Source: Gemmatimonadota bacterium (lineage in GTDB: Bacteria > GCA-2686955). Taken from it: a stretch of 6,352 nucleotides of DNA. The DNA lies in NCBI GenBank assembly GCA_026991065.1, contig JALXCG010000342.1, positions 1-6,352 on the forward strand, given 5' to 3'. The notes under the pieces are model-generated. The model was not told the origin of the DNA. It saw only the letters and a program-made list of their open reading frames with translations, and did no database searches. The translations under genes and the position numbers were made by a program. Position 1 is the stretch's first letter, and the number at the start of each line of letters is the position of its first letter. Shown here in pieces: positions 1 to 6,288 of this stretch.

Positions 1-1472
1 GCTTCACATACGATCGGATGGAAATTCTGCGCGATGAAGGGGTTCTGGCTCATCAGGCGGCGCATCCGATTGCTGGGCACAAAGGTGTAGGAGTTGACCT
101 GTGGGTTTTGCCGCAGAATCTCTTCGCGCATCTGCGCAAAACGGGTGAACGCGAGGGTCTTGATATCCTGCTCGGCCACCCAGAGATTGCCGTGGCGGGC
201 ATTGAACCCGGGAGTAGCGGAGACGGCCGGGAGGAAGGGATCGATGATGAAAATCAGATCGGCGCCCTTGGAGATCGCCGATTTCATGTTACTGGTGCGG
301 GTCACGATCCCGTCGGTATAGTAGCGGTCACCGATCTTCACGCTGCGAAAGAAGGGGTGGGCCGCGGAGCTGGCCTGAATCGCCTTGCTGATCGGCACAT
401 CGCGGAACTCTCCCTCGCCGAAAAGAACATGCCGGCGGCGGTCCTGATCGGTGGCGCCCACGTAGAACTCCGCATCCAACTCGGCGAAACTGTTGGTCTG
501 GCCGAGCCGGGTAAAGATGTCGGCCAGGAACTCCTCCAACTCGCTGTTGTCAAACATCGGCCCAAAAGCCCGCTCATAAGACCAAAGGGCGGAAAAGACA
601 CTGGGATCCGCCTGCCCGCGCAATGCATCGATCACATAGGTGGCAAAATCCTGCTGGGCCATGAGAAAGCGCCGGGGAATCTCGCGAATGTTCAGTTGTC
701 GCCAGCTCAAACGCAACTGCTTGGGCCAGTCATTGCGCACCCCGCCGACGTTGGCGATCATGTCATCGATCGAGAAACCGTTGACCAGGAAACCGGTTAC
801 CAGCGCCCCGGCGCTGATGCCGTAGTACATGTCGTAATCGCCGACGCCAAGATCGCAGGCATCATCCAGGCATTTGAGAACACCCAACTCATAGTAGATG
901 CCGGTGATCCCGCCTCCGGCGGCACTGATCGCTTTCTTGCCCGACCGCTTCTGCAGCAATGTCTTGCGGCAGAAATCCCAGAACGCGCGAACGAATTCAT
1001 CCTGCGCTTCCCGACTCTCGCTGCCGACCAGGCGCGGCGAAAGGGAAAGATCGCGAAAGCACCCTCCGACATGGCGCTGCCCAAGCTCGAAAATCAGCCG
1101 GTCAACCCGAGCTTCATCCGCATCTCCCACCAGTACCGCGATCCTGGCAAAGGGGTAGGCGCGCTCGCGGGAGCGCTCCTTGCCAAGCGTGTCGAGCAGA
1201 CCGCGCAGCGCCTCCTCCTGGCCGGCCGTCGCACCGTCCGGGTCGGGGATGTGGCGGCAATCCAGAACGACCAAGTTGTAGTAGCGGGCGGAAAGGCGCT
1301 CGATCACCTCTTCAAAAGAATCGGTCGGATCCACATTCAGTGTCAGCTCATCGCTGTCCCACACCCCGGGGCCGTGGTTCCGTAACCAGTCCTGGCGGTC
1401 GAAGGCTGCCGCGAAATCGGTGTGGTTGCGCTGCATCGGGGAGAAATAGAGGACATTCTTGCGAATCGACAC
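1..1472 (-). CDS. Patatin-like phospholipase with N-terminal receiver-like domain (3' end outside window)
   Basis: This is a predicted serine acyl hydrolase of the patatin family, which cleaves lipid acyl esters with a Ser-Asp dyad. About 490 codons are visible and the frame is still open at position 1, so the C-terminus is missing. The oxyanion-hole loop GGGITG is at residues 186-191, the nucleophile elbow GISAGA has Ser220, and the catalytic Asp387 lies in YTDGIV, where the more usual motif is DGG or DGA. The segment SSAAHPFF before that Asp is also typical of the family. Residues 1-175 precede the patatin core and look like a degenerate response-regulator receiver: strands KNVLYFSP, YNLVVLDCRHIP (Asp71 in the phosphoacceptor position) and FARIAVLVGD can be seen. 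The acidic pair expected after the first strand is absent. The start is taken as GTG at 1472, with GAGGA seven bases upstream. The frame is open further upstream but has no better start. No signal peptide is seen, so the protein is probably cytoplasmic. The patatin assignment is firm and the receiver assignment is inference. Confidence 0.88.
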   Translation of the reverse strand, partial: MSIRKNVLYFSPMQRNHTDFAAAFDRQDWLRNHGPGVWDSDELTLNVDPTDSFEEVIERLSARYYNLVVLDCRHIPDPDGATAGQEEALRGLLDTLGKERSRERAYPFARIAVLVGDADEARVDRLIFELGQRHVGGCFRDLSLSPRLVGSESREAQDEFVRAFWDFCRKTLLQKRSGKKAISAAGGGITGIYYELGVLKCLDDACDLGVGDYDMYYGISAGALVTGFLVNGFSIDDMIANVGGVRNDWPKQLRLSWRQLNIREIPRRFLMAQQDFATYVIDALRGQADPSVFSALWSYERAFGPMFDNSELEEFLADIFTRLGQTNSFAELDAEFYVGATDQDRRRHVLFGEGEFRDVPISKAIQASSAAHPFFRSVKIGDRYYTDGIVTRTSNMKSAISKGADLIFIIDPFLPAVSATPGFNARHGNLWVAEQDIKTLAFTRFAQMREEILRQNPQVNSYTFVPSNRMRRLMSQNPFIAQNFHPIVCE

Positions 1473-1554
1473 GGCGGAATCCTCGCACTCAAGGGGACCG
1501 AGTTTCAGGGGCTGGCAGGTGCGCACAGACGTGCGAAGCGTGCACCCGGAAGAT

Positions 1555-1584
1555 AGAATAACAAATCGCGACGCAATGCGTCGC
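1555..1584 (-). terminator. Candidate intrinsic terminator or operator palindrome after the M28 gene
   Basis: A perfect 7-bp inverted repeat, GCGACGC and GCGTCGC around a 3-base loop, occupies 1568-1584. Read on the minus strand it lies 38 bases after the stop codon of the peptidase gene and is followed by the T-rich tract GATTTGTTATTCT (1567-1555). This fits a Rho-independent terminator ending the three-gene unit before the patatin gene. The T-run is interrupted, so the terminator is weak at best. An operator for the patatin gene, whose start is about 95 bases further on, is equally possible. No convincing -35/-10 pair was found in this gap. Confidence 0.35.
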
Positions 1585-1621
1585 AAATGACGCAATGTGG
1601 AGCGGGGTGGAGCGCCGAGAC

Positions 1622-2710
1622 TCAGATGAAATAGGTGTTGCGCAGCATGTAGACCAGCATCTCCACATCACGCGATCGCTGCATTCCCGCCAATCCCTGC
1701 GCGGCCAGCATCTGCTCGGCGAAAGAGCCGAAAGTGGCGTGCAAAAGCCGAGCTTCGGCGGCGGAGGTATCGCAGGGAAGGGCGGTTTTGCCCAAGGTGC
1801 GAGCCCCGAGCAGGCGCAGGACATGAAGCAACCAGCGCCCTACGCTGCGCACTTTGGCCAGGTTCAGCCACTCCAGCGTGTCACTCTCGGAGTGATAATG
1901 CTCGCCACGCCCGCAAGAGAGAAAAAGGTAGGGCACCCCGTGAACGCGAAACGCATGGTAGTCGGAAAGATCGCCGATGCAGCGCTGCGGTGCCAGCACC
2001 ACGCGTGGCGCTCCCAACGCAACCGACGAGTGTTCCACCACGTTGCGAATCTCGGGATGGCTCTCGGCGCCGATGGCGAAGAGCAGGTCCGACACTGCCG
2101 GCGCCGCATCGCGAAACGGGCCCGGGCGCTTTTCGACATCGTGTCCAATGAGGTCCAGGATGATCGCCGCCGCGGGTCGTTCCGTCTCTCTCTTCTCCTC
2201 CCACCAGTGCACCGATCCCATTGCCGGAGTCAGAAAGAACGGGGGCTCTTCGGCATCGAAGAGAGCGATCACCAAGTCGCGCTCCAAAGGCGCGCGCCGC
2301 ACCTCTTCGGCAATTGCCAGGCAGAGCGCAACCGCCGCCGCGTTGTCATCGGCACAGGGCGCGTCGATCACACTGTCGTAGTGCGCCCCAAGCAGCAGGG
2401 GAGCGGGCGCGGCTCGGTGGCGGGCGTCGCCGCGTCCATTTCCTTGCCCCGGCAGGACGCCCACAAGATTACAAAAGTCGCACAGCTCCCCCACTTGTGG
2501 ATGGCGCGCCCGATAGGGCCACTCCAACTCCCGCCCCGGCAGTGGATTCAACCCAATCGCCTCCATCCGCCGCCGCAAATAGCGCCGCGCCGTGGCGTGC
2601 CCCGGCATGCCCACACGCCGCCCCAGCGGCAGGCAGAGAGCTGCCAGATCCTCTTCCAGATGAGCCGCGTCCAGGGGCGTGGCTGCGCCTCCGCCGGCAT
2701 CGGGGCTCAT
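1622..2710 (-). CDS. M28 family zinc peptidase (aminopeptidase / glutaminyl-cyclase-like)
   Basis: This 362-residue protein belongs to the M28 metallopeptidase clan, co-catalytic zinc enzymes that act as aminopeptidases or, in one branch, glutaminyl cyclases. The N-terminal segment GRRVGMPGHATARRYL followed by AIGL resembles the usual M28 opening. Probable metal ligands and catalytic residues are His110 (in GAHYDS), Asp121 (CADDN), the Glu154-Glu155 pair (FDAEEPPFF), Asp186 (ILDLIG) and His273 (YHSESDT). SDYHAF near 249-254 is a further family motif. The AEE motif is followed by PPFFLTPAMGS rather than the short glycine-rich turn of ordinary aminopeptidases. I see no signal peptide, so a cytoplasmic location is inferred. 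The ATG at 2710 was chosen because it overlaps the stop of the upstream phosphatase gene by four bases (ATGA), implying translational coupling. The frame could extend to an ATG at 2851, but that would lie deep inside the phosphatase gene. Substrate cannot be predicted. Confidence 0.87.
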   Translation of the reverse strand: MSPDAGGGAATPLDAAHLEEDLAALCLPLGRRVGMPGHATARRYLRRRMEAIGLNPLPGRELEWPYRARHPQVGELCDFCNLVGVLPGQGNGRGDARHRAAPAPLLLGAHYDSVIDAPCADDNAAAVALCLAIAEEVRRAPLERDLVIALFDAEEPPFFLTPAMGSVHWWEEKRETERPAAAIILDLIGHDVEKRPGPFRDAAPAVSDLLFAIGAESHPEIRNVVEHSSVALGAPRVVLAPQRCIGDLSDYHAFRVHGVPYLFLSCGRGEHYHSESDTLEWLNLAKVRSVGRWLLHVLRLLGARTLGKTALPCDTSAAEARLLHATFGSFAEQMLAAQGLAGMQRSRDVEMLVYMLRNTYFI

Positions 2711-3243
2711 CGCGACACGCCCCAGGTGCGCACAAACGCACACTGCGCCGGCGTCTCCGGCGACGCCACCAGGCTGAGCCTCGGCCCCCGCAGGCGCCTC
2801 AACTCCCGCAACGCGGCTTCGCCGGGGAAGCCATGCTCCGCCAGGTAACATCCCACCAGGGTGCCGGTGCGCCCGATCCCGCCGAAGCAGTGCAGGTAGA
2901 GGTTGCGCCCCGCGGCCAGATGCTCGTTGATCAGGGCCAGCCCGCGCCGCGCCAACTCCGGTGACGGCAAGCCACGATCGGAAATCGCCAGCCGGGTATA
3001 GTCCACCCGCGCCCCACCGTCTCCATGCAGCAAGGCGGCTTCAGCGCGCAGCAGCGGCTCGTACGGCACTGCGCCGTACTCGCCCGGCTCGGTCAGGTCG
3101 AGAAAAGCATCGATCCCACGCAGCAGGAGCTGGCGCAACCGGTGCCGCGCCTCCGCACCATCGGCGTGCAGCGGTATCCCCCCGGCAAGGAACCGCTCTT
3201 CGATCACCCAGTAGGCGTTCGGCAGCTCCTCAATCAGCGCCAT
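2707..3243 (-). CDS. CX5R dual-specificity / tyrosine-type protein phosphatase
   Basis: This 178-residue protein is a small single-domain phosphatase of the cysteine-dependent (PTP/DSP) superfamily. The P-loop signature HCFGGIGRTG occurs at 118-127, giving Cys119 as the phosphocysteine nucleophile and Arg125 as the phosphate-binding arginine. Asp89 in AISDRGLPS is a good candidate for the general acid on the mobile loop. SPETPAQ (161-167) ends in Gln167, which may position water as in related enzymes. The N-terminus begins with a conserved-looking WVIEERFLAGGIP stretch of the kind seen in bacterial relatives. There is no signal peptide or membrane segment, so it should act in the cytoplasm. 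It lies 35 bases after the membrane hydrolase gene, has an excellent ribosome-binding site, and its TGA stop overlaps the next gene's ATG. The substrate could be a phosphoprotein, an inositol-type phosphate or another phosphomonoester; sequence does not decide. Confidence 0.9.
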   Translation of the reverse strand: MALIEELPNAYWVIEERFLAGGIPLHADGAEARHRLRQLLLRGIDAFLDLTEPGEYGAVPYEPLLRAEAALLHGDGGARVDYTRLAISDRGLPSPELARRGLALINEHLAAGRNLYLHCFGGIGRTGTLVGCYLAEHGFPGEAALRELRRLRGPRLSLVASPETPAQCAFVRTWGVSR

Positions 3244-3249
3244 TCACCG

Positions 3250-3255
3250 CCTCCT
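3250..3255 (-). promoter_or_regulatory. Strong Shine-Dalgarno for the CX5R phosphatase
   Basis: On the minus strand AGGAGG lies six bases before the ATG at 3243, within the longer purine run GGAGAGGAGG. It fixes the phosphatase start and suggests strong, independent initiation within the polycistronic message. Confidence 0.85.
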
Positions 3256-3278
3256 CTCCGCCGCGCCCCTTGGGATCG

Positions 3279-5273
3279 TCAGTTCAGATACCCAAGCGCC
3301 TTCAACTGTTTGATTCGCTGAGGATCCAGTTCCTCTGTCCCCTTCTCCGAGGGGTAAGCGTTCTGCTGCGCCGCCGAATAGAGTGGATCCAGGAGCGCCG
3401 CCAGGCTCTCCGCCACCGCCGGATAGCGCGCCGATGAGTCGGGGTCGGCGCCCGGGTGCTGCTCCGGAACCGGCACCAGAATCTCTCCCACAACGGGCGA
3501 CTGGAGAAGCTTCCACTTGGCGGTCCGAACTGCCCGTGATTGACCCGGTCCCGGAGTTCCTTCAATCGCCAGCAACCCCCGTTTCCGCAATGCCTCCACC
3601 GGCTCCTGAACGAGCGACACACCGCTGATCACGGGCGGCAGATCAAGCCCCACCAGGTCGGCCACCGAGGGAAAGATGTCGACCAGGCTCACCGGGGCAT
3701 CCGCCTTCGCCCGCAAGCGCTCGGCCCCCGGCCCGCGAATCACCAACGGCACCCGCAGGGTCGACTCGTAGAGCCCCTCATGGTGGAAGCGCGGCTCATT
3801 GTCAGTCATGTTCTCGCCATGGTCCGCGGTCAGCACGACCAGCGTGTTCTGCGCCAAACCCAGAGCGTCCAGCGCATCCAGCAACTGGCCGATGCGCGCG
3901 TCGGCGTTGGCCACACACTCGTCATAGCGCGCCATCACCGCCGCTTCCTGCTCCTTGGTCATCTCCACCCGTTCCCCGGTGTTGCGCCCCATTCCGTGCC
4001 CCCCCTCTTTCCGCGCCTTGCCCATGAACACCCGCGTGTCGCCGGGGTCTGCTGCCCCCGTGTCGCGCAGAAAGCGGTCGCGAAACTCCGGGTCCGGCGT
4101 ATAGGGCTGATGCGGATCGAGCAGGTGGAGAAAAAGGAAGAAGCGCTCGTTGCGATGGCGCTCCAACCACTCCGTCGCCAGGCGGGTAGCGGGCTGACGC
4201 TCGCCGGGGCGCAGCCCCAGCAGCAAGCGGTAGAGCGACACATTCTGCAGCAACAGCTCCGGCCACGCTTCCTCGGCCACCTCCACCCGCTCCGCATCAA
4301 AATAGGTCTCAAACCCCTGCGCGAACCCCAAGGTATAAGACAGCCACGGATTGTTGATGAACCCGCCGGTCCGAAACCCCTTGGCCCGCGCTGCTTCGCC
4401 CATCGTCGGCACCACCTCCGACAAACGATAGCCATTGCCCATCACGCCGTGCGTGGGCGGATAGAGACCCGTCAACATGCTTGCGTGCCCCGGCGCCGAC
4501 GATGGCCAGGTGGTGGTGGCATTGGTGAACAGCACTCCCTCCTTCGCCAGCCGCGCGATGTTGGGGCTGGTGGGGCGATCATAGCCGTAGACTTGCAGAT
4601 GGTCCGCGCGCAGGGTGTCGATCGAGATCAGCACCACATTCGGACCGCTGCTGCTCCCCGCGGATGCCGCCGGCCCCATTCCCAACACCCGCACCCCGAG
4701 CAGTGCTACCACAACCCACACCAGTGCCAGCAGCAGCAGCTCTTTGCCTCGCGTCGCGGCACGCGTCAGCAGCCCATCCCCGCGCAATGCCCGCACCAGT
4801 CGCGGCGTCAGCCACGCGGCGGCCGCCAAAGAGAGCGCCACCAGTGCGAGCTGGGTCACCAAGCGCGACAGATCCCCCCCGGGCAGATGGCGGAACACGA
4901 TTGTGCTGCGAAAAGATGCCAGCACCATCACCCCGGCGGAGCCGGCCAGGAGCAGCGCCAAGGCACTGCCGAACTGCCACACCCGATCGCGCTCCGCCGC
5001 TCGCGCCGCCAGAGCCCGCGCGATGAGCATGGGCACGAAGGTCCCCACCAGGAGAAACAACCCCACCGCCGCTGACGAAACCAGCAGTTGCGCCGCCGCC
5101 ATCGGCCTCAGTCCCGGATAGCGAATCAGATAGACCGCGGCCTCGGCGCAGCCCAGTAGTGCGCCGGCCAAAAATGCGATTCCGGGCAATGCAGCAAGAG
5201 AAAGAGAACGATTCGAGCGCAAGAGTAGGTTCCAGACAAGGGGAGAAAAAAGGCAAAAGGGCGAAAAGGCCAT
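3279..5273 (-). CDS. Polytopic membrane protein with sulfatase / alkaline-phosphatase-superfamily domain
   Basis: This 664-residue protein has an N-terminal membrane region followed by a sulfatase-like hydrolase or transferase domain. About five hydrophobic helices can be seen, near residues 26-50, 60-85, 101-120, 138-156 and 178-198. The catalytic domain starts at PNVVLISIDTLRADH (211-225) with metal-binding Asp219. It continues through WPSSAPGHASMLTG (256-269), HLLDPHQPY (383-391) and TADHGE (482-487), with Asp484 and His485 as probable metal ligands. The C-terminus ends in IKQLKALGYLN, a tail common in this group. At the position of the formylglycine Cys/Ser in classical sulfatases (C/S-x-P-x-R) there is Ser259-Ala-Pro-Gly-His263, so the Arg is missing and a classical sulfatase mechanism is doubtful. 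Transfer or hydrolysis of a phospho- or sulfo-group on a surface glycan or lipid is conceivable. The frame extends to 5549, but that would run over the divergent gene. ATG 5273 leaves a 118-base shared intergenic region, though its ribosome-binding site is weak. Confidence 0.87.
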   Translation of the reverse strand: MAFSPFCLFSPLVWNLLLRSNRSLSLAALPGIAFLAGALLGCAEAAVYLIRYPGLRPMAAAQLLVSSAAVGLFLLVGTFVPMLIARALAARAAERDRVWQFGSALALLLAGSAGVMVLASFRSTIVFRHLPGGDLSRLVTQLALVALSLAAAAWLTPRLVRALRGDGLLTRAATRGKELLLLALVWVVVALLGVRVLGMGPAASAGSSSGPNVVLISIDTLRADHLQVYGYDRPTSPNIARLAKEGVLFTNATTTWPSSAPGHASMLTGLYPPTHGVMGNGYRLSEVVPTMGEAARAKGFRTGGFINNPWLSYTLGFAQGFETYFDAERVEVAEEAWPELLLQNVSLYRLLLGLRPGERQPATRLATEWLERHRNERFFLFLHLLDPHQPYTPDPEFRDRFLRDTGAADPGDTRVFMGKARKEGGHGMGRNTGERVEMTKEQEAAVMARYDECVANADARIGQLLDALDALGLAQNTLVVLTADHGENMTDNEPRFHHEGLYESTLRVPLVIRGPGAERLRAKADAPVSLVDIFPSVADLVGLDLPPVISGVSLVQEPVEALRKRGLLAIEGTPGPGQSRAVRTAKWKLLQSPVVGEILVPVPEQHPGADPDSSARYPAVAESLAALLDPLYSAAQQNAYPSEKGTEELDPQRIKQLKALGYLN

Positions 5274-5391
5274 GGCTCTATTAAAGGTAGCATCGGTGAC
5301 TATAGCTCGAATCCCACAATCGTTCTGCCTGGAATCGCTTCCCGCGGGTTTCCCTGGCGATCGCCGTTCATCACTCCAATGGAGGCCTCCG
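5274..5391. promoter_or_regulatory. Divergent intergenic region between the membrane hydrolase and the YceI-family gene
   Basis: These 118 bases lie between two divergently oriented starts and must hold the promoters of both units. The stretch 5277-5325 is distinctly more AT-rich than its surroundings. TATAGT (minus strand, 5304-5299) and TATAGC (plus strand, 5301-5306) resemble -10 hexamers, but neither has a good -35 at normal spacing. Two short perfect palindromes, CCCGCGGG (5341-5348) and GGCGATCGCC (5356-5365), lie between this patch and the YceI gene and could be protein-binding sites or chance. Confidence 0.35.
5381..5385 (+). promoter_or_regulatory. Shine-Dalgarno of the YceI-family gene, embedded in a palindrome
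   Basis: GGAGG lies six bases before the ATG at 5392 and supports that start over the in-frame ATG at 5272, which would put 40 uncharged, unlikely residues before the signal peptide. The SD is the first half of the perfect 10-base palindrome GGAGGCCTCC (5381-5390). Confidence 0.8.
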
Positions 5392-6111
5392 ATGTACCCC
5401 TTCCGCATTCGCAACCTATTTCCAGCACTGGCGCTTACACTGGCGGTTCTGATCCATTGCGGAGCCCCGGCCAGCGCGGCAACCCCCACGGCGAATGCCG
5501 AATTGACGATCGACACAACCCTCAGCAAGGTCGTTTGGCACGCTCGCAAAGTCGTCGGCGATCAACACCGCGGCACCGTGGCGGTCAAGAGCGGCAGCGT
5601 CAGCCTGGGGCCGGATGGCAAGCCGACAGCCGCGCAGATCACAATCGACATGCGCTCCATTGAGAATGAAGACGTCACCAATGAGCGGTGGAATGCGAAG
5701 CTGGTCAAGCATTTGAAGTCGGACGATTTTTTTGCGGTGAGCAAGCACCCGGTCGCGACCCTGGTGGTGACAGAGATCCGCGAAGGCGCCAAGGAGAGCG
5801 GCTACACGCACACCCTGGACGGCAACCTGACCATCCGCGGTGAGACCCGCCCGACCTCCTTCCCGGCCAAGATCGTGCTGGGCGACGGCGCGGCAACCGC
5901 AACCGGCCGACTGACAGTCGATCGCACCGAATTCGGGGTGCGCTACGGGTCCGGCAAGTTCTTTCAGAACCTCGGCAATCGGGTGATCGCGGACAACTTC
6001 ACTCTGGAATTCGAGATCCACGCCGGTGGTGACGCATCGCGAGCAGCCGCGACCAGCCGCGGGCGAGTGCGGCGAATGCAGCGTTCCAAGGCGAGCGCCA
6101 CGGCCCAATAG
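5392..6111 (+). CDS. YceI-family secreted protein
   Basis: This 239-residue protein belongs to the YceI family, small beta-barrel proteins that bind isoprenoid-type or other amphiphilic lipids, usually in the periplasm. It starts with a clear signal peptide: basic MYPFRIRN, a hydrophobic core FPALALTLAVLI, and a probable cleavage site after ASA at residue 29. The family features are SKVVWHARKV (45-54), the DMRSIENEDV segment (86-95), SDDFFAVSKHPVATL (110-124), LDGNLTIRGETRP (142-154) and VDRTEFGVRYGSG (176-188). The core ends near FTLEFEIHA (203-211). The remaining 28 residues form a Gly/Ala/Ser/Arg-rich basic tail that is not part of the usual fold. IHC at 21-23 does not make a lipobox, since His precedes Cys. 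It has a strong ribosome-binding site and is divergent from the membrane hydrolase, so shared regulation is possible. The lipid ligand cannot be predicted. Confidence 0.92.
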   Translation: MYPFRIRNLFPALALTLAVLIHCGAPASAATPTANAELTIDTTLSKVVWHARKVVGDQHRGTVAVKSGSVSLGPDGKPTAAQITIDMRSIENEDVTNERWNAKLVKHLKSDDFFAVSKHPVATLVVTEIREGAKESGYTHTLDGNLTIRGETRPTSFPAKIVLGDGAATATGRLTVDRTEFGVRYGSGKFFQNLGNRVIADNFTLEFEIHAGGDASRAAATSRGRVRRMQRSKASATAQ

Positions 6112-6228
6112 AAACCACGGAAACTCAAGCGCGCGACCCGCGACGTGGATGGAACGTTGGCGATGGATCGAGGGGCTTCTTGCCAGAAAGAGCAAACGCG
6201 TTCATCATGTGGTAACAGGACGCGGTGA

Positions 6229-6246
6229 CTCCGCGGCGTCGCGGAG
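6229..6246. terminator. GC-rich stem-loop downstream of the YceI-family gene
   Basis: CTCCGCG and CGCGGAG pair perfectly around a four-base loop GCGT, 117 bases after the YceI-family stop codon. No T-run follows on either strand, so this is not a standard intrinsic terminator. It may end or stabilise the upstream transcript, or it may lie in the leader of the gene starting near 6289. The rest of the 6112-6288 gap shows no convincing gene. Confidence 0.25.
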
Positions 6247-6288
6247 ATCCTCGCCAAGCGCAAGACTCTGCGAATGGATGGAACCAGC

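Noticed and set aside
18-1385. 455-codon plus-strand open frame opposite the patatin gene
   Set aside because: It has no recognisable motif, while the minus strand carries a complete patatin signature over the same bases. The long frame is a GC-rich antisense shadow.
1595-2848. 417-codon plus-strand open frame opposite the M28 peptidase
   Set aside because: The product is His/Arg/Pro-rich without domain motifs. The minus strand has all M28 metal-ligand motifs in order.
2711-2851. Upstream ATG at 2851 extending the M28 peptidase by 47 residues
   Set aside because: The extension lies inside the phosphatase coding region, is low-complexity Ala/Gly/Arg sequence, and adds no signal peptide. The ATGA overlap at 2710 is a better start.
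3540-5075. 511-codon plus-strand open frame opposite the sulfatase-like gene
   Set aside because: The product is extremely Gln/His/Arg-rich, and the minus-strand frame has coherent membrane helices and sulfatase motifs.
5356-5365. GCGATCGC octamer (also at 1672-1679), resembling the cyanobacterial HIP1 repeat
   Set aside because: Only two copies occur in 6.3 kb of GC-rich DNA, far below HIP1 density, so this does not indicate a cyanobacterial origin.
5448-5462. Possible lipoprotein lipobox (LIHC) in the YceI-family signal peptide
   Set aside because: His occupies the position before Cys, where Gly, Ala or Ser is required. The ASA cleavage site at residue 29 explains the signal peptide better.
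5416-6195. 259-codon minus-strand open frame opposite the YceI-family gene
   Set aside because: There is no signal peptide or domain, and the plus strand has a signal peptide, a full YceI fold and a strong ribosome-binding site.
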